5,184 bases of DNA from an uncultured delta proteobacterium (lineage in GTDB: Bacteria; Desulfobacterota; Syntrophorhabdia; Syntrophorhabdales; Syntrophorhabdaceae), in assembly GCA_903872255.1 (NCBI GenBank), contig CAIQJW010000100.1:1-5184 (forward strand), in the 5' to 3' direction. The position numbers were made by a program, and so were the translations under genes. Each line of letters opens with the position of its first letter. Within the stretch, counting starts at the first letter, position 1. This document shows positions 1-5,184 of the stretch, in pieces. The notes under the pieces are model-generated. The model had not been told where the DNA came from. It saw only the letters and a list, made by a program, of their open reading frames with translations, and searched no databases.

Positions 1-168
1 ACGCTTTACGCCTCACGCTTTACGCCTTACGCTTTACGCCTTACGCTTTACGCCTTACGCTTTACGCCTCACGCTTTACGCCTTACGCTTTACGCCTCAC
101 GCTTTACGCTTTACGCCTCACGCCTCACGCTTTACGCCTTACGCTTTACGCGCTATGCCTTACGATTT
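1..168. repeat. Heptamer tandem array (24 in-phase units, runs off left edge)
   Basis: On the plus strand positions 1-147 are 21 uninterrupted 7-bp units of the form ACGCYYY, without a single indel. There are three variants: ACGCTTT, ACGCCTC and ACGCCTT. They alternate TTT-type and CCY-type almost strictly, giving a 14-bp higher-order unit; the alternation breaks only at 99-126, where two TTT units are followed by two CCTC units. Three decayed units follow in the same phase (ACGCGCT, ATGCCTT, ACGATTT, 148-168). The array ends one base before the secA stop codon and continues beyond the window on the left, so its full size is unknown. There are no spacers and no internal inverted repeats, so it is neither CRISPR nor a set of hairpins. 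Short heptamer tandem repeats are known in intergenic DNA of some bacteria, such as the cyanobacterial STRR family; I cannot assign a function here. Confidence 0.97.
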
Positions 169-169
169 C

Positions 170-2785
<2,616 letters not shown>

Positions 2786-2793
2786 CTGTCACT

Positions 2794-2798
2794 ACCTT
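2794..2798 (-). promoter_or_regulatory. secA ribosome binding site
   Basis: The minus strand reads AAGGT, followed by eight bases and the secA ATG. This is a moderate Shine-Dalgarno match. It lies only four bases downstream of the T6 tract of the upstream hairpin, so the secA leader has almost no room between that hairpin and the translation start. Confidence 0.6.
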
Positions 2799-2801
2799 CG
2801 G

Positions 2802-2849
2802 CAAAAAACTTAAGCTCAGGTCATTCCTTGAAAAGGCCTTTCCTGAGCT
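2802..2849 (-). terminator. Rho-independent terminator or attenuator ahead of secA
   Basis: On the minus strand an 8-bp perfect stem (AGCTCAGG at 2849-2842 with CCTGAGCT at 2820-2813; five of eight pairs are GC) closes a 21-nt interior. That interior can itself form a 4-bp CCTT/AAGG stem with a 3-nt loop, separated from the outer stem by a symmetric 5/5 internal loop. Four bases after the stem comes T6 (2808-2803). Read on the minus strand this has the form of an intrinsic terminator for the HAD gene ending at 2873. The T tract ends only 17 bases before the secA start codon and I see no strong promoter between, so it may act as a conditional attenuator in the secA leader instead. The plus strand has no T tract after the stem, so it is not bidirectional. 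Confidence 0.65.
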
Positions 2850-2872
2850 GTCAGATTCTTCCCGGATTGTTA

Positions 2873-3343
2873 TTAATCTCTTAATGTTGCGACGATCCTT
2901 TCGGGGTGGAGGAGAATACTCAACGCATCATTTACATCTTTTACAAAAAAGTCGGCTTCTTTAAGCAGGTCCTTCGAGCAACCTTCTTCCCCGATGACCC
3001 CTATCCCGAGAGATGCCTCCTTAAGCATAAGCACGTCGTTTGAACCATTACCAATGGCAACTATCTTTTCGGGCCCCAGTTCCTTGATTATTTTCGCTTT
3101 CTCCTGGGAGCTCGATTCTTTTCCAACCTTTATTATACTGAATCCAATGGTGTTTCCTTCACTGTCTATATTTCCATAAGTATCGGACGTAATGATAAAT
3201 ACTTTGATATAGCGGGACACCTTTTCAAGCATCTCTTTAACGCTTTCTTTCATTTTGCCGTCAAATGCGCAGGTCCCGTTGTAGTCTATGACGAGGTACT
3301 CGATATCGAGGTCTCCCCATCCGGGAACGGAAACACTTATCAT
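2873..3343 (-). CDS. HAD-family hydrolase, soluble P-type ATPase-like (COG4087 type)
   Basis: This is a 156-residue cytoplasmic HAD-fold protein with no cap domain, signal peptide or membrane segment. Motif I is VIDYNGT with the nucleophile Asp20; the usual second Asp is Asn22. Motif II is IITSDTYG (Thr52, Ser53). Lys82 or Lys84 is the likely motif III lysine. Motif IV is IGNGSNDVLML (98-107), with Asn99 where Cof-type and P-type proteins usually have Asp, and Asp103 retained. The opening (VPGWGDLDIEYLVIDYNGT), the ending (HPERIVATLRD) and the length match my memory of proteins annotated as soluble P-type ATPase in archaea and deltaproteobacteria. They resemble the P domain of P-type ATPases but lack the membrane and nucleotide-binding domains. 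Phosphatase activity is plausible and the substrate is unknown. The start is well supported by a full AAGGAGG six bases upstream. It is divergent from the HAD gene at 3514 and upstream of secA on the same strand. Confidence 0.9.
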   Translation of the reverse strand: MISVSVPGWGDLDIEYLVIDYNGTCAFDGKMKESVKEMLEKVSRYIKVFIITSDTYGNIDSEGNTIGFSIIKVGKESSSQEKAKIIKELGPEKIVAIGNGSNDVLMLKEASLGIGVIGEEGCSKDLLKEADFFVKDVNDALSILLHPERIVATLRD

Positions 3344-3349
3344 AGATAG

Positions 3350-3356
3350 CCTCCTT
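3350..3356 (-). promoter_or_regulatory. Strong Shine-Dalgarno of the COG4087-type gene
   Basis: The minus strand reads AAGGAGG followed by six bases and ATG (3343). This is a near-perfect match to the 16S anti-Shine-Dalgarno sequence, the strongest in the window, and it fixes the start codon of the 156-residue HAD protein. Confidence 0.9.
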
Positions 3357-3370
3357 GGTAGTCTTTCGCA

Positions 3371-3380
3371 TACAATTGTA
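3371..3380. promoter_or_regulatory. 10-bp palindrome TACAATTGTA on the candidate -10
   Basis: TACAATTGTA is a perfect palindrome that coincides with the candidate -10 of the minus-strand gene. By symmetry it also places a TACAAT on the plus strand. It could be an operator half-site pair or may simply result from an AT-rich promoter. No regulator gene lies nearby. Confidence 0.3.
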
Positions 3381-3383
3381 GCA
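3375..3383 (-). promoter_or_regulatory. Candidate extended -10 promoter of the COG4087-type gene
   Basis: The minus strand reads TGCTACAAT, an extended -10 element (TGn plus TACAAT). A start site near 3368 would give a leader of about 25 nt that includes the AAGGAGG site. No good -35 hexamer is found 16-18 bp upstream, which fits a promoter relying on the TGn extension. The TACAAT hexamer is half of the palindrome TACAATTGTA (3371-3380). Confidence 0.5.
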
Positions 3384-3461
3384 TATATTGATGCAATTAG
3401 AACTATTATTTTGCGTCTTTAAAGGATATTCGCGACTGATTTTCTCTTGATTTTTTGCCAC

Positions 3462-3495
3462 CTACAGTTTAAAAGCAAGAGATTTTAAACTGTAG
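3462..3495. promoter_or_regulatory. 13-bp perfect inverted repeat ahead of the HAD-IA gene
   Basis: The arms are CTACAGTTTAAAA (3462-3474) and TTTTAAACTGTAG (3483-3495) around an 8-base centre GCAAGAGA. The right arm ends 18 bases before the start codon at 3514 and 4 bases before its Shine-Dalgarno AGGAG. No T tract follows the stem on either strand, so a terminator is unlikely. It could be a DNA operator or a hairpin in the 5' leader. Seven of the eight loop bases (CAAGAGA) are complementary to TCTCTTG at 3443-3449, just upstream. Confidence 0.75.
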
Positions 3496-3499
3496 CGCC

Positions 3500-3504
3500 A
3501 GGAG
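3500..3504 (+). promoter_or_regulatory. Ribosome binding site choosing the start at 3514
   Basis: AGGAG lies nine bases before the ATG at 3514. Another ATG at 3506 is in a different frame and only one base from the Shine-Dalgarno, too close to be used, so the site supports the 3514 start. Confidence 0.75.
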
Positions 3505-3513
3505 AATGATACG

Positions 3514-4203
3514 ATGGATCAAAGAGGAAAATGGGATATTGAATGCGTTATTTACGATTGCGACGGAGTGCTCTTCGATTCGTTTGATGCGAACACGCGC
3601 CTTTACAATACCATTGCAGAAGGGGGCGGAAGACGGCCTCTCGATAATGACGAACTTAAATTTTGCCATACCCATACGGTCTTCGAATCGATCGCCCATA
3701 TATTCCGGAACGATGCGGGGGCAAAAGAGAGAGGGGTCCAATTCTTCAAAGACCATATCGATTTCAGGGATTTTATCGTTTACCTTGAAATGGAACCCAA
3801 TCTCAAGGAAGTGCTTGTCATTCTTAGGAATAGGGGCATCCATACGGCGATAAACACGAATCGAACGACATCCATGAGGCATATCATGTCCCGATACGGG
3901 CTATGGGACTTCTTCGATATCGTGGTGACGGCCGAGCATCAGGTGAAGCGTGATTGGGATGAACCTGACGGACGGGAGATACTGCAGGCGCGGCCGAAAC
4001 CGGATCCCGAGGGGGTAGGGAAAATATTACAGGCCCTCGACGTCAGGCCTGAGGCAACGCTCTATATTGGTGATTCCGAGATAGACATGGGCACCGCACG
4101 TTCAGCGGGCGTCAGGTTTATTGCCTACAAGAGTAGCGCCATGCCGGCAGATGCAGTTATTAACGACCACCGGGCCCTGCTTGATTTTCTCTCGGACGGA
4201 TAG
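3514..4203 (+). CDS. HAD-superfamily hydrolase, subfamily IA (phosphoglycolate phosphatase-like)
   Basis: This 229-residue cytoplasmic protein is a Mg2+-dependent phosphatase of the HAD IA group. Motif I is IYDCDGVLFDS with nucleophile Asp15 and acid/base Asp17. A helical cap domain follows (about 23-95). Motif II is AINTNRTT with Thr115. Motif III is RPKPDP with Lys162. Motif IV is IGDSEIDM with Asp187 and Asp191. All catalytic residues are present, so the enzyme should be active. Between the core strand VVTA (137-140) and motif III there are about 20 residues (EHQVKRDWDEPDGREILQAR), longer than the short GDDVxRGKPxPD linker of typical Gph-like enzymes. The substrate cannot be assigned; Gph and related phosphatases are the nearest type. 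Its last 44 bp overlap the 3' end of pssA on the opposite strand. It has a good Shine-Dalgarno and a large inverted repeat immediately upstream. Confidence 0.92.
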   Translation: MDQRGKWDIECVIYDCDGVLFDSFDANTRLYNTIAEGGGRRPLDNDELKFCHTHTVFESIAHIFRNDAGAKERGVQFFKDHIDFRDFIVYLEMEPNLKEVLVILRNRGIHTAINTNRTTSMRHIMSRYGLWDFFDIVVTAEHQVKRDWDEPDGREILQARPKPDPEGVGKILQALDVRPEATLYIGDSEIDMGTARSAGVRFIAYKSSAMPADAVINDHRALLDFLSDG

Positions 4204-4948
4204 CATCGTCCGCAGGTTCTTTCCTGAAATGGAGTATCAGCGTATAAACGGGGCCTGATATGGCATACGCCGATGTGGCGATGAAAAGACTGACCTGATA
4301 CTCGGTGAGGATGATAACGAGGGCGATGATAACGCCCACGGTCGACATGAATGGCCGTGCCCTGACAAAAGCCATATCCTTGAAGCTCATATAGCGGAAC
4401 TTGCTGACCATGAGAAGTGCAAGGCAGTATATAACGATCGGCATAATAATCGTTTTGAGCCCGCCCGTATAACCCATCCAGGAATAAAACAGGACAATGC
4501 CTGCTATTGTTGCCGCCCCGGCGGGTATCGGCAAACCGAGAAAATGTTTTTTCTGGACCGTATCTACCTGGATATTGAACCTGGCGAGCCTTAAGGCCCC
4601 GCATGCGACGAAAAGGAATGCCGCAAGCCAGCCGAACTTGCCGTAACTCTTCAATGCCCACATATAAGCGAGGACGGCAGGGGCAACGCCAAATGCGATG
4701 ACATCCGAAAGAGAATCATACTCAACACCGAAACGGCTCGAAGAATTCGTCATGCGCGCGACGCGGCCATCGAGCATGTCAAAAATAGCGGAGATAAATA
4801 TGGCGATCGCTGCATATGTAAAACGCCTGTCCATGGATGCAATGATCGCGTAAAAACCGGACAGCAGGCTTAAAGAAGTCAGAAAATTAGGCAGAAGGTA
4901 CATGCCCTTCATCGGTTTGCCTCTTTTTCTTCTCACGTCATTCATCAT
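4160..4948 (-). CDS. pssA: CDP-diacylglycerol-serine O-phosphatidyltransferase
   Basis: PssA makes phosphatidylserine and CMP from CDP-diacylglycerol and L-serine in the inner membrane, the committed step to phosphatidylethanolamine. The 262-residue protein has the CDP-alcohol phosphatidyltransferase signature D-x2-DG-x2-AR-x8-G-x3-D-x3-D at Asp57, Asp60, Gly61, Ala64, Arg65, Gly74, Asp78 and Asp82. Around it are about eight hydrophobic segments (near 20-38, 43-57, 84-99, 106-120, 140-158, 165-181, 202-216, 219-240). The N-terminus is short and basic, with the usual YLLPNFLTSLSLLSGFYAI opening. The start overlaps the psd stop as ATGA, implying translational coupling. A second ATG follows directly (4945-4943) and sits better relative to the purine-rich AAGAAGGGGG (4950-4959), so either Met may be used. 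The hydrophilic C-terminal tail (about 243-262) is encoded in the stretch that overlaps the convergent HAD gene. Confidence 0.96.
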   Translation of the reverse strand: MMNDVRRKRGKPMKGMYLLPNFLTSLSLLSGFYAIIASMDRRFTYAAIAIFISAIFDMLDGRVARMTNSSSRFGVEYDSLSDVIAFGVAPAVLAYMWALKSYGKFGWLAAFLFVACGALRLARFNIQVDTVQKKHFLGLPIPAGAATIAGIVLFYSWMGYTGGLKTIIMPIVIYCLALLMVSKFRYMSFKDMAFVRARPFMSTVGVIIALVIILTEYQVSLFIATSAYAISGPVYTLILHFRKEPADDAIRPRENQAGPGGR

Positions 4949-5184
4949 ACCCCCTTCTTGCGCGCCAGGATGGTTTTTCCAGCCTTAACCCTTGTATCTA
5001 AGTTTACCACAGGTTCGTACCCTTTGTGAAAATAAATGTCAACCCGTGAACCGAAGGCGATAATGCCGATCGCCTGGCAACGGTCAACCCGTTGGTCAAC
5101 TTTAACATAGGGAATAATGCGGCGTGCGAGAAAACCCGCTATTTGGACGACAAGGACACGTTCTCCTCCATTCTCTAAAAGAAT
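4945..5184 (-). CDS. psd: Phosphatidylserine decarboxylase, C-terminal part (5' end outside window)
   Basis: The open frame enters at the right edge and ends with TGA at 4945-4947, giving the last 79 residues. Visible landmarks are VQIAGFLARRI (13-23), VDRCQAIGIIAFGSRVDIYF (33-52) and the ending VKAGKTILARKKGV. The FGSR tetrad marks the family's self-cleavage site: the chain breaks between Gly45 and Ser46 of this fragment and Ser46 becomes the pyruvoyl cofactor, leaving an alpha subunit of 34 residues. The FGS form, rather than the LGST of E. coli, and the short tail match the compact Psd group often found beside pssA in non-enterobacterial species. The enzyme decarboxylates the PssA product to phosphatidylethanolamine at the membrane. 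It is the upstream gene of the pssA pair, overlapping it by four bases. Confidence 0.94.
   Translation of the reverse strand: MLLENGGERVLVVQIAGFLARRIIPYVKVDQRVDRCQAIGIIAFGSRVDIYFHKGYEPVVNLDTRVKAGKTILARKKGV

Noticed and set aside
1..168. CRISPR array
   Set aside because: The units are 7 bp and directly contiguous, with no spacers of unique sequence.
3411..3430. TTGCGT and GATATT as a plus-strand promoter for the HAD-IA gene
   Set aside because: The two hexamers are only 8 bp apart and no partner element was found at 16-18 bp.
3261..3461. Minus-strand 66-residue ORF overlapping the start of the COG4087-type gene
   Set aside because: It crosses the strong AAGGAGG site and promoter candidate in another frame and shows no domain.
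3462..3495. The 13-bp inverted repeat as a rho-independent terminator
   Set aside because: The stem is AT-rich, no T tract follows on either strand, and no gene ends nearby; it stands between two gene starts.
3506..3853. Plus-strand ORF starting at the ATG at 3506, in another frame than the HAD gene
   Set aside because: Its ATG is one base from the Shine-Dalgarno, and the 3514 frame carries all four HAD motifs.
3514..4203. The HAD-IA gene as a phospholipid-pathway phosphatase because it neighbours pssA
   Set aside because: The two genes are convergent, not co-transcribed, and the protein has no membrane segment or specific signature of a lipid phosphate phosphatase.
4125..4661. Minus-strand 178-residue ORF within pssA
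   Set aside because: It is an alternative frame of pssA; the pssA frame has the complete CDP-alcohol phosphatidyltransferase motif and membrane segments.

Overview
The window looks like chromosomal DNA from a Gram-negative bacterium. The best guess is a deltaproteobacterial (Desulfobacterota-like) lineage. The reasons are the SecA sequence, a small soluble P-type-ATPase-like HAD protein of the COG4087 type, a short-form Psd followed by PssA, and a GC-rich heptamer tandem array between genes. This assignment is inference from remembered family resemblance, not from a search. All five genes read as ordinary chromosomal genes, and I see no insertion sequence, phage gene, tRNA, rRNA or CRISPR array.

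Layout from left to right. (1) Positions 1-168 are a minisatellite of 24 in-phase heptamers (21 exact, 3 decayed) that runs off the left edge and stops one base short of the secA stop codon. (2) Positions 170-2785, minus strand, hold a complete secA of 871 codons with all ATPase motifs and a C-terminal zinc-binding tail. (3) Positions 2802-2849 hold a hairpin followed by a T6 tract on the minus strand, placed between the next gene and the secA ribosome binding site; it could be a terminator or an attenuator for secA. (4) Positions 2873-3343, minus strand, encode a 156-residue HAD protein with a variant DxN nucleophile motif. (5) Positions 3344-3513 are a divergent intergenic region with an extended -10 candidate for the minus-strand gene, a 10-bp palindrome on it, and a 13-bp perfect inverted repeat in front of the plus-strand gene, whose loop is complementary to a segment just upstream. 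(6) Positions 3514-4203, plus strand, encode a 229-residue HAD subfamily IA phosphatase. (7) Positions 4160-4948, minus strand, are pssA, whose 3' end overlaps the 3' end of the HAD gene by 44 bp. (8) Positions 4945-5184, minus strand, are the last 79 codons of psd, which overlaps pssA through ATGA.

Functionally, psd and pssA form a translationally coupled pair for phosphatidylethanolamine synthesis: PssA makes phosphatidylserine from CDP-diacylglycerol and serine, and Psd decarboxylates it. SecA is the motor of protein export through SecYEG. The two HAD proteins are divergently arranged and unrelated beyond the superfamily fold; their substrates cannot be read from the sequence. I do not see a clearly new multi-gene system. 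The least explained parts are the non-coding ones: the phased heptamer array abutting secA, the hairpin in front of secA, and the interlocked complementary segments in the 5' region of the plus-strand HAD gene.
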